Below are positions 1 through 10,067 of a DNA stretch of 64,000 nt, one piece after another. The translations under genes and the position numbers were made by a program. Every line of letters begins with the position of its first letter. Position 1 is the first letter of the stretch. Source of the DNA: Anaerostipes sp. 992a (lineage in GTDB: Bacteria > Bacillota > Clostridia > Lachnospirales > Lachnospiraceae); contig NZ_MJIG01000004.1 of the NCBI RefSeq assembly GCF_001940245.1, forward strand, positions 496,001-560,000, written 5' to 3'. Under the pieces are notes generated by a model. That model saw only the letters and a program-made list of their open reading frames with translations. It made no database searches and was not told the DNA's origin.

Positions 1-708
1 TCCGCCCTGCTTTAATGTCTCAATTCTGCGGACATCCAAACGGATAGAAGAATAGAACTTCAGAGCCCTTCCACCAGTCGTTGTCTCCGGATTCCCAAAC
101 ATAACGCCTACCTTCTCACGAAGCTGGTTGATAAAGATAACAACACAATTTGATTTGCTAATGGCTGCGGTCAACTTACGAAGTGCCTGTGACATCAGAC
201 GTGCATGCAACCCTACATGTGAATCTCCCATCTCGCCGTCAATCTCTGCCTTCGGTACCAGAGCTGCAACAGAGTCTACGATCACAATATCCATAGCACC
301 GGAACGAACCATCGTCTCCGTGATCTCCAGTGCCTGTTCTCCATTATCTGGCTGGGAAATATATAAATTGTCAATATCCACACCAATATTCTTCGCATAT
401 ATCGGATCCAATGCATGCTCCGCATCAATAAATCCTGCGATTCCGCCTCTCTTCTGAACTTCTGCAATCATATGAAGTGCTACTGTTGTCTTACCACTGG
501 ATTCTGGTCCGTATACTTCAATAATTCTTCCCTTAGGGACACCTCCCAGGCCCAGTGCGATGTCCAGACTTAAAGAACCTGTCGGTATGGTCTCCACATT
601 CATATTAGCACCGGATTCTCCCAGCTTCATAACGGCTCCTTTTCCATAATCCTTCTCTAATTTGGAAATTGCCGCTTCCAGAGCTTTTAACTTTTCTTCC
701 TTGGCCAT
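1..708 (-). CDS. recA: Recombinase RecA, 3' part cut by window edge
   Basis: RecA binds single-stranded DNA, drives homologous recombination and triggers LexA self-cleavage. Reading leftwards from the ATG at 708 gives about 236 residues of the usual 340-350, running off the window. The N-terminus [20 protein letters not shown], the Walker A motif GPESSGKT, the [20 protein letters not shown] region and [14 protein letters not shown] are all typical RecA. The start is set by the ribosome site AAAGGAG eight bases upstream. cinA lies upstream on the same strand, an arrangement common in Firmicutes, but a terminator and a recA promoter separate the two here. The identification is certain; only the C-terminal part is unseen. 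Confidence 0.98.
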   Translation of the reverse strand, partial: MAKEEKLKALEAAISKLEKDYGKGAVMKLGESGANMNVETIPTGSLSLDIALGLGGVPKGRIIEVYGPESSGKTTVALHMIAEVQKRGGIAGFIDAEHALDPIYAKNIGVDIDNLYISQPDNGEQALEITETMVRSGAMDIVIVDSVAALVPKAEIDGEMGDSHVGLHARLMSQALRKLTAAISKSNCVVIFINQLREKVGVMFGNPETTTGGRALKFYSSIRLDVRRIETLKQGG

Positions 709-774
709 ATCTATATTCTCCTTTTCTATCTCGCTTAATCTAATCCTTTACTTTCATTTCTCTTAAGTGCTCTC

Positions 775-803
775 ATTATATCATAGAGCCCAAAACAAAA
801 CAA
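775..803 (-). promoter_or_regulatory. Sigma-A promoter of recA
   Basis: On the minus strand TTGTTT (798-803) and TATAAT (775-780) are separated by exactly 17 bases, predicting a start near 768 and a leader of about 60 nt before recA. A second, weaker pair lies upstream: TTGTGA (870-875), 17 bases, TAAAAT (847-852). Confidence 0.75.
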
Positions 804-825
804 GTGTTCTGCCGAAAATTTGTTC
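798..825 (-). promoter_or_regulatory. LexA (SOS) operator candidates in recA promoter
   Basis: The minus strand reads GAACacttGTTT at 798-809, one base away from the Gram-positive LexA core GAAC-N4-GTTC. It lies directly on the recA -35 element. A second, weaker site, GAACaaatTTTC (814-825), lies five bases upstream. SOS control of recA through such boxes is established in Firmicutes; binding here is inferred. Confidence 0.6.
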
Positions 826-1010
826 GATTTCACTCCATCTCTCTTTATTTTACCACACCTTGTATTCTATCACAATGGCTTTTCCATTTTTTTACATTCA
901 TTTATTTTGCACCCTGATGCATGACTGCATTGCAGCCTTCCTATACACATCGTGTAAACTTCCGAAGAGTTTTGATCGCATAAGAACTTCCTTGAATTTT
1001 TTATACAATC

Positions 1011-1046
1011 AAAAAGGAGCTATGCTCCGAAAAGACGTATCTTCTC
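1011..1046 (-). terminator. Rho-independent terminator behind cinA
   Basis: Minus-strand transcript: a GAgAAGA/TCTTtTC hairpin (1029-1046) is followed by a compact GGAGC-ATA-GCTCC hairpin (1016-1028) and a run of five T. It lies 28 bp after the cinA stop, so cinA and recA probably have separate transcripts. The rest of the 709-1073 gap shows only the recA promoter elements; no gene is visible in it. Confidence 0.6.
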
Positions 1047-1073
1047 ATTAACCATAACTCCTTCCACTCGTTC

Positions 1074-2339
1074 CTAAATGGTCTCCTCATACTCGTGTAA
1101 TATCGCATGACGCATCAGCGTCATTGCCTTTACTACTGCACTGTTTCGGACGCGGGAACGGTTCCCTTTTAATTGAAATTTTTGTACGGATGTATGCCCA
1201 TTGACCGTACATCCAATATAAACCAGACCTGGTTTTTTCGTATCGGTACCCCCTCCAGGTCCGGCAAGCCCTGTGGTAACCACAGCCACTTGGGCTTCTG
1301 TAGTCTTTGCAAGTCCTTCTGCCATCTCTCTGGCACACTCTTCAGAAACTGCTCCATGCTCTTTTAGCGTCTGCTCAGAGACACCTAAATATCTCATTTT
1401 TGCTTCATTTGCATAAGTAATAAAGCCCTCTTTAAAACAGTCGGAAACTCCGGCCACATTAACCATTCGCCCAGCTAAAAGTCCTCCCGTACAGGATTCG
1501 GCCGTTGCAAATGTTAGATTATGCTTCTTCATCAGCTCTACCAATGCCTCTTCCATGGTGATATGCTCCTCAATGGTAAAAACGTGCCGCCCAAACCGCC
1601 TTTTTAATTCCTCCACCACAGGCATAACCAGCTCTCTGGCTTCTTTCTCATCCTTCGCCTTTGCTGTTACCCTAAGATGCACTTCTCCTGGCTTTGCGTA
1701 TGGAGCCACTGTAGGATTGCTCTGGCTGTTGATCAGATCCAGAATCTGCGTTTCCACAGAACTTTCTCCAATGGTATCGATCTTTACTACTTTTGAATAG
1801 ATCACACCTTGCTCAATTCCACACAAGTATGGTGCTACATCCTTTTCAAACATAGGAATCAATTCGTTTGGAGGTCCCGGAAGGAGAATCATCTTCTTCT
1901 GATCCTCTGCCTGTATGATCAGACCAGGTGCTGTTCCATTGTCGTTATATAATACAATCGAATCCTCTGGTACGATGGCCTGCTTCCAATTATTTTCACT
2001 GATTTCCTCTGGCTTACGTCCCAACCGTTGAAAATAAGAGATCAGCATTTGCTTTGCCGTTGGATCCTCATATAATTTTTTTCCACATACTTTTGCTGCT
2101 GTTTCCTTTGTCAGATCATCCTGAGTAGGTCCCAATCCTCCAGATAGAATCACTACATCAGACCGCTTCTTTGCCATCTGCAATGTTTCTCTTAATCGTT
2201 CCGGATTATCACCTACCGTTGTCTGATAATATACGGACATTCCAAGACCTGCCAGGCGCTCTGCAAGATATGCGGCATTGGTATTGACAATATTTCCAAG
2301 TAAAATTTCTGTTCCGACTGAAATCAGTTCTACAACCAT
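1074..2339 (-). CDS. cinA: CinA family protein (competence/damage-inducible, NMN amidase domain)
   Basis: At 421 aa this is full length for the two-domain CinA. The N-terminal MoCF-like/COG1058 domain (about residues 1-170) carries GGLGPTQDD at 67-75. The C-terminal PncC domain (about 260-415) carries ESCTGG at 281-286 and a TTGLAGPGGGT stretch. PncC domains deamidate nicotinamide mononucleotide in pyridine-nucleotide salvage. The N-terminal domain has been linked to ADP-ribose hydrolysis. In transformable Firmicutes cinA is expressed with recA during competence. It lies 20 bp behind pgsA as the last gene of a minus-strand run and ends just before a terminator. Confidence 0.95.
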   Translation of the reverse strand: MVVELISVGTEILLGNIVNTNAAYLAERLAGLGMSVYYQTTVGDNPERLRETLQMAKKRSDVVILSGGLGPTQDDLTKETAAKVCGKKLYEDPTAKQMLISYFQRLGRKPEEISENNWKQAIVPEDSIVLYNDNGTAPGLIIQAEDQKKMILLPGPPNELIPMFEKDVAPYLCGIEQGVIYSKVVKIDTIGESSVETQILDLINSQSNPTVAPYAKPGEVHLRVTAKAKDEKEARELVMPVVEELKRRFGRHVFTIEEHITMEEALVELMKKHNLTFATAESCTGGLLAGRMVNVAGVSDCFKEGFITYANEAKMRYLGVSEQTLKEHGAVSEECAREMAEGLAKTTEAQVAVVTTGLAGPGGGTDTKKPGLVYIGCTVNGHTSVQKFQLKGNRSRVRNSAVVKAMTLMRHAILHEYEETI

Positions 2340-2359
2340 TGTCCAAATCCTCTTTCTTC

Positions 2360-2902
2360 CTAGCTTGCTAATACCTGTTTATTCTTTGCTAAATAATCTA
2401 TCAAAGAAATGATGGTTAATGCAGTCGCGATCACAATTAATACATTCTCGATCATTACTGCTACCGGTGTACCCAGATTGATGATCAGCATAATAATCAT
2501 AAACATCTGGAAATTTGTCTTGAATTTACCCCAGTAGCTTGCTGCGATTACTACGCCGTTATCCGCTGCGATCAGGCGGAAACCACTGATGATAAATTCA
2601 CGGCTGATGATAATAATAACAATCCAGGCCGCCAATCTCCCCTGCTCTGTCAAGCAGATCATTGCTGAGCTTACCAGCATTTTATCAGCCAAAGGATCCA
2701 TGAATTTTCCAAAGTTAGATACAATATTATGCTTTCTTGCAAGATGTCCATCCAAAAAGTCTGTCAGGCTGGCAATGATAAATAATGCTACTGAAATCCA
2801 TTTTGAAGCATCTCCAGCATAATCCGTTACCATAAAAAACACAAAAAACGGAATCATGATCACACGTAAAATCGTTAAATAATTTGGTATATTCTTATTC
2901 AT
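2360..2902 (-). CDS. pgsA: CDP-diacylglycerol--glycerol-3-phosphate 3-phosphatidyltransferase
   Basis: This enzyme makes phosphatidylglycerophosphate, the committed step to phosphatidylglycerol and cardiolipin, in the cytoplasmic membrane. The 180-aa protein is the normal size and mostly hydrophobic. The complete CDP-alcohol phosphotransferase signature is visible: D51-G52-x2-A55-R56-x8-G65-x3-D69-x3-D73. Its start overlaps the end of rimO by 8 bp, indicating translational coupling. The rimO-pgsA-cinA-recA order is common in Firmicutes and supports PgsA over other family members. Confidence 0.95.
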   Translation of the reverse strand: MNKNIPNYLTILRVIMIPFFVFFMVTDYAGDASKWISVALFIIASLTDFLDGHLARKHNIVSNFGKFMDPLADKMLVSSAMICLTEQGRLAAWIVIIIISREFIISGFRLIAADNGVVIAASYWGKFKTNFQMFMIIMLIINLGTPVAVMIENVLIVIATALTIISLIDYLAKNKQVLAS

Positions 2903-4223
2903 AAATTACATCTCCTATCAAATCATATTCCCGGGCCGCTGTCACTCTTACATTTACAAAATCTCCGGAAATTATCTCTTCCTCTGCATGAACAAAGATA
3001 CAGCCATCTACCTTTGGTGCATCCCGATAGGTTCTTCCTACATAAATATCATCTTCATACAGATACCCTTCAATTAACACTTTCATTTCAGTTCCGACTA
3101 ATGTCTCATCCTGCTCATATGAAATTTCCTGCTGCAACGCCATAATTTCATCTCTACGCTGCTCTTTGATCTCCTCTGGTATCTGGTCCTCAAAGCCCGC
3201 AGCAATGGTATCCTCCTCCTGAGAGTAGGTAAACACACCCAAACGTTCAAATTCCATTTCATCAACAAAGTTCAGCAGATTCTCATGCTGTTCGCTGCTT
3301 TCTCCTGGAAATCCCGTAATCAATGAGGTACGGATGACCATATCTGGAATTTCTTCCCTGAATTTTCTAATGACCTCCCGCAGCTGAGCCTGATTGGTTC
3401 TTCGTCCCATTCGCTGAAGAATCTTATCATCACAATGCTGGATTGGCATATCAATATAATGACAGATTTTTTTCTCTTCCTTTATGGTCTGAATCAACTC
3501 TTCTGTAATCTCCTCTGGATAACAATACAGCAGACGAATCCATTCAATTCCATCAATCTTACAAAGCTCTTTTAACAGCTTAGGGAGTGTTTTCTTGCCG
3601 TATAAATCCACTCCATAGACAGTTGTCTCCTGTGCCACTAAAACAAGTTCTTTCACCCCATTTTGTGCAAGACGTCTGGCTTCTGCTAAAAGTTCTTCCA
3701 TCGGCACGCTTCGATAAGATCCTCGAATCTTTGGAATCACACAGTAGGTACAGCGTTTATCACATCCTTCACCGATTTTCATATAAGCCATATAATTTCC
3801 TGTAGTGACCATTCTTTGCACATTACGATTATCCGGAAGATAATCGACAGGTTCATAATGGGTATATTTCTTGCCAGCCAGAGCCTGGTCCACAGCTTCC
3901 AGAATAGAAGTATAGCTGGTCGTTCCCAGAACAGCATCTATCTCTGGAATCTCCTCAAGGATTTCTTCCTTATACCGCTCTGCCAGACAGCCAGTTACGA
4001 TCAGCGCTTTTAAATTCTGTTCCTTCAATGCTGCCATCTCCAGAATCGTCATAATGCTTTCCTCTTTCGCATCATGAATAAAACAACATGTATTGATGAC
4101 AATAATATCCGCTTCCTGCTCATCGTTGGTAATGGTATATCCCTTTTCCGTTAAAAGACCAAGCATAACTTCACTATCCACCAGATTCTTATCACAGCCA
4201 AGAGAAACAAATAATATCTTCAT
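2895..4223 (-). CDS. rimO: Ribosomal protein S12 methylthiotransferase RimO
   Basis: RimO is a radical-SAM enzyme that methylthiolates a conserved aspartate of ribosomal protein S12. The 442 aa show the UPF0004 N-terminal cluster cysteines (C10, C46, C79), the radical-SAM triad C154-x3-C158-x2-C161, and a C-terminal TRAM region (about 375-440). The opening FVSLGCDKNLVDSE is RimO-like rather than MiaB-like. folD lies 10 bp upstream and pgsA overlaps downstream, so these genes are probably co-transcribed. Confidence 0.95.
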   Translation of the reverse strand: MKILFVSLGCDKNLVDSEVMLGLLTEKGYTITNDEQEADIIVINTCCFIHDAKEESIMTILEMAALKEQNLKALIVTGCLAERYKEEILEEIPEIDAVLGTTSYTSILEAVDQALAGKKYTHYEPVDYLPDNRNVQRMVTTGNYMAYMKIGEGCDKRCTYCVIPKIRGSYRSVPMEELLAEARRLAQNGVKELVLVAQETTVYGVDLYGKKTLPKLLKELCKIDGIEWIRLLYCYPEEITEELIQTIKEEKKICHYIDMPIQHCDDKILQRMGRRTNQAQLREVIRKFREEIPDMVIRTSLITGFPGESSEQHENLLNFVDEMEFERLGVFTYSQEEDTIAAGFEDQIPEEIKEQRRDEIMALQQEISYEQDETLVGTEMKVLIEGYLYEDDIYVGRTYRDAPKVDGCIFVHAEEEIISGDFVNVRVTAAREYDLIGDVIYE

Positions 4224-4233
4224 AGTCAGACTC

Positions 4234-5073
4234 CTACATTAATGCGCTTTCTACACAGTTATTCATCAGCATTGCTATGGTCATCGGACCCACTCCACCA
4301 GGAACTGGCGTAATAGCTGTTGTATGTGGTGCAACCTTATCGTAATCCACATCACCACACAGCTTATTGTTCTCATTGCGATGGATTCCCACATCAATCA
4401 CAACTGCTCCTTCTTTTACATAGGTTTCATCAATAAATTTTGGTTTTCCAATAGCTACTACAAGAATATCCGCACGCTTTGTTACTTCACGCAAATCTTT
4501 TGTACGTGAATGGCAAATGGTCACAGTGCCGTTCTCTCTTAATAATAACAGTGCCATTGGTTTTCCTACAATATTGCTTCTTCCTACGATCACACATTCT
4601 TTTCCTTCGATTTCAATACCAGAACGCTTTAATAACTGGATGATACCCGCTGGCGTACATGGAAGAAATCCAGGCTCTCCAATGGTCATTGCTCCTACAC
4701 TTTGTGGATGGAAGCCATCCACATCCTTTTCAGGTGCGATTGCTTTGATCACAGTATCTTCATCAATATGTTTTGGAAGTGGAAGCTGCACTAAAATACC
4801 ATTAATCTCCGGATTTTCATTGCACTTATGTATGATTTCCAGCAATTCCTCCTGTGTTGTTGCTTCTGGCACTTCATAGGCCACAGATTTGATTCCAATA
4901 TATTCACAGGCACGCTTTTTATTGCGTACATATACGCTAGAAGCCGGATCCTCTCCCACCTGTATCACAGCCAGGGCGATCTCTGTTCCCTGCTTTTTTA
5001 AATGTGCAACTTTCTCTTTTAATTCATCTTTAATTTCCTGAGAAATCTTTTTTCCATCAATTATTTTTGGCAT
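4234..5073 (-). CDS. folD: Bifunctional methylene-THF dehydrogenase / methenyl-THF cyclohydrolase
   Basis: FolD interconverts 5,10-methylene-, methenyl- and 10-formyl-tetrahydrofolate in one-carbon metabolism. The 279 aa match the family. Visible are the active-site Y48 and the following lysine (K52/K53), QLPLPKHI, the nucleotide-binding VGRSNIVGKP, and PVPGGVGPMT near the end. The ATG at 5073 is chosen because AGGAGAGGTG lies just upstream; the reading frame stays open to 5106 but that start has no ribosome site. fhs lies immediately upstream, so the two consecutive formyl-THF enzymes are adjacent. Confidence 0.97.
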   Translation of the reverse strand: MPKIIDGKKISQEIKDELKEKVAHLKKQGTEIALAVIQVGEDPASSVYVRNKKRACEYIGIKSVAYEVPEATTQEELLEIIHKCNENPEINGILVQLPLPKHIDEDTVIKAIAPEKDVDGFHPQSVGAMTIGEPGFLPCTPAGIIQLLKRSGIEIEGKECVIVGRSNIVGKPMALLLLRENGTVTICHSRTKDLREVTKRADILVVAIGKPKFIDETYVKEGAVVIDVGIHRNENNKLCGDVDYDKVAPHTTAITPVPGGVGPMTIAMLMNNCVESALM

Positions 5074-5110
5074 ATTTTCACCTCTCCTAGTTCTATTTTC
5101 CGTCATTATA

Positions 5111-5145
5111 AGGCAAAGGGGCCGTATTCACAGCCCCTCCTGCCT
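5111..5145 (-). other. Intercistronic hairpin between fhs and folD
   Basis: An interrupted inverted repeat, AGGCA..GGGGC with GCCCC..TGCCT around a 10-nt loop, lies in the 86-bp gap. It lacks a long T run on the minus strand (TATAAT follows). It is therefore more likely a processing or stability hairpin, or a weak attenuator, than a full terminator. Confidence 0.4.
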
Positions 5146-5159
5146 ATCATCTTCTATTC

Positions 5160-6830
5160 TTAGAATAATCCAGTAATCATACCGTTTTCATCTACATCGA
5201 TACCTTCTGCTGCTGGTTTCTTAGGCAGTCCAGGCATTGTCATAATATCTCCTGTTAATACAACTACAAATCCTGCTCCTGCATTGACATACATATCACT
5301 GATCGTTACATCAAATCCAGTTGGACGGCCCAGCTTTGTTGCATCATCAGATAAAGAATACTGATTCTTAGCCATACAAACTGGCAGGTTGCCAAATCCC
5401 TGTCCTTCGATTAATGCCAGAGATTTCTTTGCCGCAGGTGCAAATTTAATATCGTCTGCACCATAGATTTCTGTTGCGATCGTTCGAATCTTATTCTCGA
5501 TCGTATCATCTAAGTCATACAAAGGTGCAAAATTGCTTTCTTTTGTTTCTAAAGTCTTTAAGACAGCTTTTGCCAGTTCCATACCACCTTCGCCGCCTTT
5601 TTCCCAAACCTGAGAAAGTGCAAATTCACAGTCTCTTTCTTCACAGAAATGTTTGATGAAGTTTAATTCTGCTTCTGTATCGGATACGAACTGATTTAAA
5701 GTTACTACAATTGGAACACCAAATTTCTTCAGGTTCTCAATATGTTTTTCTAAGTTTACAATACCCTTGCTCAATGCTTCTACATTCTCTTTGCCTAAAT
5801 CTTCCTTGGCAACTCCACCATTATATTTTAATGCACGTACAGTTGCGACCAGAACAACAGCATCTGGCTTCAGACCGGACTTGCGGCACTTAATATCAAA
5901 GAATTTTTCTGCACCTAAGTCTGCACCGAATCCTGCTTCTGTTACAACAATGTCACATAATTTCAATGCCATCTTTGTTGCCTGTACACTGTTACATCCG
6001 TGTGCAATATTCGCAAATGGGCCACCGTGTACAAATGCTGGTGTATGCTCTAATGTCTGAATCAGGTTTGGTTTTAACGCATCCTTTAATAAAGCTGCCA
6101 TTGCACCAACTGCTTTTAACTCAGCAGCAGTTACTGGTTTGCCTTCGTAATTATAAGCAACTACGATCTTACCAAGACGTTCTTTTAAATCTTCCATATC
6201 GTTGGCCAGACATAAAATTGCCATAATTTCAGATGCTACTGTGATGATAAAGTGATCTTCACGCACTACACCATCTACTTTTCTTCCCAGTCCGATAACA
6301 ATATTACGAAGAGCACGGTCATTCATATCCACGCATCTCTTCCAGGTTACCTGTCTTGGATCAATTCCAAGAGCATTTCCCTGCTGGATATGGTTGTCTA
6401 ACATTGCTGCCAGCAAGTTATTGGCAGAAGTAATTGCATGAAAATCTCCTGTAAAATGAAGGTTTAAATCTTCCATAGGAACAACCTGTGCATATCCACC
6501 ACCTGCTGCTCCTCCTTTAATACCAAAACATGGTCCTAATGAAGGTTCTCTCAGGGCAATAGCAGATTTCTTTCCTAATTTCCCTAATGCCTGTCCCAAT
6601 CCAACACTGGTAGTTGTCTTTCCTTCTCCAGCTGGTGTTGGGTTGATCGCTGTTACCAATACTAACTTTCCGTCTTCATTGTCTTTGATCTTGTCCATAA
6701 AACCAGAGGATAATTTTGCTTTATACTTTCCATAAAGTTCTAAATCATCTTCCTGAATGTCAAGCTGTGCAGCAACCTCTTTAATATGTACTAATTCGGC
6801 TTCCTGTGCAATTTGGATATCTGTCTTCAT
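5160..6830 (-). CDS. fhs: Formate--tetrahydrofolate ligase
   Basis: Fhs uses ATP, formate and THF to make 10-formyl-THF. It feeds purine and formyl-Met synthesis and, in acetogens, the methyl branch of the Wood-Ljungdahl pathway. The 556 aa show the P-loop [10 protein letters not shown] near residue 65, [20 protein letters not shown], and the C-terminal [20 protein letters not shown]. The ATG at 6830 is favoured over the in-frame GTG at 6839, because that GTG lies inside the AGGAGAAAGGTGG ribosome site. It sits 37 bp behind ftsK. No other Wood-Ljungdahl genes are in the window, so acetogenesis cannot be claimed. Confidence 0.97.
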   Translation of the reverse strand: MKTDIQIAQEAELVHIKEVAAQLDIQEDDLELYGKYKAKLSSGFMDKIKDNEDGKLVLVTAINPTPAGEGKTTTSVGLGQALGKLGKKSAIALREPSLGPCFGIKGGAAGGGYAQVVPMEDLNLHFTGDFHAITSANNLLAAMLDNHIQQGNALGIDPRQVTWKRCVDMNDRALRNIVIGLGRKVDGVVREDHFIITVASEIMAILCLANDMEDLKERLGKIVVAYNYEGKPVTAAELKAVGAMAALLKDALKPNLIQTLEHTPAFVHGGPFANIAHGCNSVQATKMALKLCDIVVTEAGFGADLGAEKFFDIKCRKSGLKPDAVVLVATVRALKYNGGVAKEDLGKENVEALSKGIVNLEKHIENLKKFGVPIVVTLNQFVSDTEAELNFIKHFCEERDCEFALSQVWEKGGEGGMELAKAVLKTLETKESNFAPLYDLDDTIENKIRTIATEIYGADDIKFAPAAKKSLALIEGQGFGNLPVCMAKNQYSLSDDATKLGRPTGFDVTISDMYVNAGAGFVVVLTGDIMTMPGLPKKPAAEGIDVDENGMITGLF

Positions 6831-6867
6831 TGTTTCCACCTTTCTCCTGTAAACAGGCTGTTCTTGT

Positions 6868-9210
6868 CTACATTTCTTCTTCTTTTAATTTCTCAAATTG
6901 TTCTTGAGACATGATTACTTTTCGAGGTTTGGTCCCCTCTTCCTCCCCTACAACTCCTGCTTCGCATAACTGGTCCATCAGCCGGGATGCCCGGTTAAAA
7001 CCAATCTTAAACACTCTCTGCAGGCTTGCAATGGATGCTTTATCTTTATCAATAATGAAGCTGGCAGCATCAAAAAAGTATTCATCCCGGCCATTTGCAT
7101 CTCCGCCGGATAACTTCTGTGCTGAAGCCTCTATTACCTTCTTAACGTCAGGCTGATAGGAATCCTCTACGGCCTGTTGCTTTAAATATCCGACTACATC
7201 TGCCACCTCTTCATCGGATACAAATGCTCCCTGAACACGGATCGGCTTCTTATATCCGGAAGGATAAAAGAGCATATCCCCTTTGCCCAATAGCTTTTCC
7301 GCCCCATTCATATCAATGATGGTTCTGGAATCCACACCAGAGGAAACTGCAAATGCAATTCTGGATGGTACATTGGCTTTGATCAGCCCGGTAATGACAT
7401 TCACAGACGGTCTCTGAGTTGCAATGACCAGATGAATTCCGGCTGCTCTTGCCAGCTGAGTCAGACGTACGATCGCATCTTCCACATCATGGGATGCTAC
7501 CATCATCAAATCCGCAAGCTCGTCAATGATGATCACGATCTGTGGGAGTTTCTTAAAGTCTTCTCCTTCTTTCCCCTGGGCCTTCATTCGTTCTACCTTC
7601 TGATTGTAAGCCTTGATGTTTCGGGCATTTACCTCTGCAAACTTATTGTATCGATCCGTCATCTCCATCACTGCCCAATTAAGTGCTCCCGCCGCCTGCT
7701 TTGGATCTGTGACAACTGGAATCAGCAGATGAGGGATTCCCTGATAAACACTTAATTCCACTACTTTGGGATCGATCATAATTAATTTTACATCCTTTGG
7801 ATTGGCTTTGTAAAGGATACTCATAATAATTGTGTTAATACAGACCGATTTTCCTGAGCCAGTTGCTCCGGCGATCAACAGATGAGGCATTCCCTCTATG
7901 TCTGCGATCACTACTTTTCCTGCCAGATCCTTTCCTACTGCAAATCCAATATTGGATGGAAAATGCTTAAACTCCTGATTATCGATCAGATCCCGGAATG
8001 TTACTGTCTGATTCGTCCGATTTGGTACTTCAATCCCAATGGCTGCTTTCCCAGGAATCGGTGCTTCAATTCGAATATCTGCTGCCGCAAGATTCAGCTT
8101 AATATCGTCAGAAAGTCCTACGATCTTGCTGACCTTAACCCCCTGCTCCGGCTGTAGCTCAAATCGGGTCACCGTTGGACCACTGCTTACATTTGTTATG
8201 GTAACATTAACACCAAAATTTTTCAATGTCTGCTGAAGTCTAGCCGCTGTCTCCCGCAGCTCATGTTGACTGCTTCTGACTGGAGGTGCTCCCTTTTTCA
8301 GCAACTGAATGGGGGGAAAGGAATAATCATCATCTTCCCTCTCTGCCGCTACCGGAATCTCCACCTTAATGGGTTCTTCTTTCTTTTCCGCATGCGTTCT
8401 ACGCTTTGGCTTTATGGCTTCTGCCGAAAAAGCCTCTTCCTCCTGAAAGAATTCCTCCTTCACAGCTGTCGGTTGTTCTGCTATGTAATCTTCCTGTTTC
8501 GGTTCTTCCTCAAATACGATCGGTACTTCCTTTTCCCTGACAGGTTTCTTGCGTTCTTGGACCCGTTCTTTTGTTTTCGCTGAAATCTTCTTCCCTTCTT
8601 TACTTCCGGTACCACTCTTTCGTTGTGGTCTGGATGCCGGTTTCTCACGCTTGGATGTACGTTTTTGCCTTGCTGTAAAAAGTGCTTTTAATCCCTTCAT
8701 GAATGATCGTTCCGTAATCAACATCAAGGAAACTAAGGAAATCAAGATCGTAAAGATCACTGAACCTGCAGTTCCTAAGGCATTACGAAACAGATAAAGA
8801 AAGCTTCCGCCAAACAGGCCTCCACCTGTCCTTTGTCCGCTTCCCAGAAAAAACATCTGAGCAAAATCCTCCTGATGAATGTCACATATCATCTGGGCAA
8901 AAACAGATGCCATACAGGTTAAAATTCCTCCCAGAATCGTCTTCTTCACTGCCAGACTGCTAAACTTATTAGAGATCAGCAGCAATGAGAAAAATAGTAT
9001 TACAAACGGTACTCCGTACTGAATCACTCCGAAAATGCCAAAGAAAAATTCACTGAATGCTTTTCCTACAGCCCCACAAACCCCAAAGTTACTAAGGAAC
9101 ATAAAAATCGACAGGGCAATCATAAACCATGCGGCAATCTCATCATAAAAAGATACAAAATCCCGTCCGCCCTTTTTTCGTCTCTTTGTTTTTCTTCTTT
9201 TTTGAGTCAT
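6868..9210 (-). CDS. ftsK: DNA translocase FtsK/SpoIIIE
   Basis: This ATP-driven pump moves chromosomal DNA through the closing septum during division or into the forespore. The 780-aa protein (from ATG 9210, with GGAGGGAG upstream) has a basic start, about four membrane helices (residues 25-170), and a charged linker rich in K and E (about 180-310). The motor domain has Walker A GATGSGKS at 448-455 and DELADLMM as Walker B. A C-terminal winged-helix gamma domain ends the protein. tepA upstream matches the tepA-spoIIIE neighbourhood of Bacillus. Whether it acts in division, sporulation or both cannot be told from sequence. Confidence 0.95.
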   Translation of the reverse strand: MTQKRRKTKRRKKGGRDFVSFYDEIAAWFMIALSIFMFLSNFGVCGAVGKAFSEFFFGIFGVIQYGVPFVILFFSLLLISNKFSSLAVKKTILGGILTCMASVFAQMICDIHQEDFAQMFFLGSGQRTGGGLFGGSFLYLFRNALGTAGSVIFTILISLVSLMLITERSFMKGLKALFTARQKRTSKREKPASRPQRKSGTGSKEGKKISAKTKERVQERKKPVREKEVPIVFEEEPKQEDYIAEQPTAVKEEFFQEEEAFSAEAIKPKRRTHAEKKEEPIKVEIPVAAEREDDDYSFPPIQLLKKGAPPVRSSQHELRETAARLQQTLKNFGVNVTITNVSSGPTVTRFELQPEQGVKVSKIVGLSDDIKLNLAAADIRIEAPIPGKAAIGIEVPNRTNQTVTFRDLIDNQEFKHFPSNIGFAVGKDLAGKVVIADIEGMPHLLIAGATGSGKSVCINTIIMSILYKANPKDVKLIMIDPKVVELSVYQGIPHLLIPVVTDPKQAAGALNWAVMEMTDRYNKFAEVNARNIKAYNQKVERMKAQGKEGEDFKKLPQIVIIIDELADLMMVASHDVEDAIVRLTQLARAAGIHLVIATQRPSVNVITGLIKANVPSRIAFAVSSGVDSRTIIDMNGAEKLLGKGDMLFYPSGYKKPIRVQGAFVSDEEVADVVGYLKQQAVEDSYQPDVKKVIEASAQKLSGGDANGRDEYFFDAASFIIDKDKASIASLQRVFKIGFNRASRLMDQLCEAGVVGEEEGTKPRKVIMSQEQFEKLKEEEM

Positions 9211-9312
9211 CTTACTCCCTCCTATAGAACCACATGATAGAAATGGACGATGCAATCCTATCATGCAGTCACTATTTCCTTATTGTACTATTCCCGTAAA
9301 AATATTTCAATA

Positions 9313-9918
9313 CTAATTCTCTTTTTCTCTCTCCCCAATCAGTCTTCGCAGTTCCTTTACTGCTTCCCTGATTCCTCCTACCCGGGTGATGACTCCTTCC
9401 TTTACTGCCTGCTCTCCCACAAGAATGGTTCCTAAATCCTTCGTCAGCTGTCCAGTATTTAACATCATCTCTTCCAGCCGTTCCTTCCTTGCCTTGCAAT
9501 GTTCTTCGATAAACCCTATGATACGGTCCTGCATCTGTTGAAAATAATCATATGTCTGAGGTGCACCAATAACCATGCCGCTCATCCGTACCGGATGAAT
9601 GACCATTGTTCCTGTTGGAACAATAAAAGAACAGTCCGTAGATACGGCAATGGGAACTCCAATAGAATGACTGCCGCCAAGTACAAGGGATACCGTTGGT
9701 ACGGTTAATGATGCGATCATTTCTGCAATGGCAAGTCCGGCTTCCACATCTCCTCCTTCCGTATTTAACAACACTAAAACACCATCTACGTCTCTGTCTC
9801 GTTCGATCTGGGCCAGCTTTGGAAGAAGCTCCTCATACTTTGTAGCCTTACTCTGCCCACCAGCTGCCTGATGACCTTCTATCTCTCCAATGATTACGAT
9901 TAATTCTATCTTCTCCAT
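9313..9918 (-). CDS. tepA: ClpP-fold serine protease of the TepA type
   Basis: A 201-aa ClpP/crotonase-fold protein. The ClpP pattern GQAASMG is matched by GGSHSIG, placing the nucleophile at Ser85. The histidine of VIHPVR is His108, and a TKDLGT segment carries a candidate aspartate near residue 159. The family includes Bacillus TepA, reported to help protein translocation or degrade signal peptides, and is often encoded beside spoIIIE, as here. The ATG at 9918 follows GAGGTG by five bases; an in-frame GTG at 9924 overlaps that site. The substrate is unknown. Confidence 0.85.
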   Translation of the reverse strand: MEKIELIVIIGEIEGHQAAGGQSKATKYEELLPKLAQIERDRDVDGVLVLLNTEGGDVEAGLAIAEMIASLTVPTVSLVLGGSHSIGVPIAVSTDCSFIVPTGTMVIHPVRMSGMVIGAPQTYDYFQQMQDRIIGFIEEHCKARKERLEEMMLNTGQLTKDLGTILVGEQAVKEGVITRVGGIREAVKELRRLIGEREKEN

Positions 9919-9982
9919 ATTCACACCTCATACAGTTTTATACTTAGTATGAGACATTTTCTTTAGAATATACCATTTCTTT

Positions 9983-10066
9983 CAAAAAAAATCCTGCTCT
10001 GCAGGATTCTACGCCTGCGGCGGGTCGCTCTTGCGACATCCTCCTATCCGCCGCAGTGCGATCCTC
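9983..10066 (-). ncRNA. G+C-rich structured element ending in a terminator (candidate small RNA or repeat)
   Basis: On the minus strand an 8-bp stem TGCGGCGG/CCGCCGCA (10048-10055 with 10016-10023) encloses a 10-nt one-sided bulge containing AGGAGG and an inner GTCGC-AAGA-GCGAC hairpin. A terminator hairpin AATCCTGC-AGA-GCAGGATT (9990-10008) with a run of T follows. It is far richer in G+C than its surroundings. No promoter is obvious between it and the pyc terminator, so it may be a mobile intergenic repeat or the processed 3' end of pyc mRNA rather than an independent RNA. Confidence 0.4.
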
Positions 10067-10067
10067 A

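Noticed and set aside
767-1051. 94-aa plus-strand frame in the recA-cinA gap
   Set aside because: It covers the recA promoter, LexA box and cinA terminator, has no ribosome site and no recognisable features.
6831-6867. THF riboswitch before fhs/folD
   Set aside because: The gap upstream of fhs is only 37 bp and that before folD 86 bp; neither has the THF riboswitch core.
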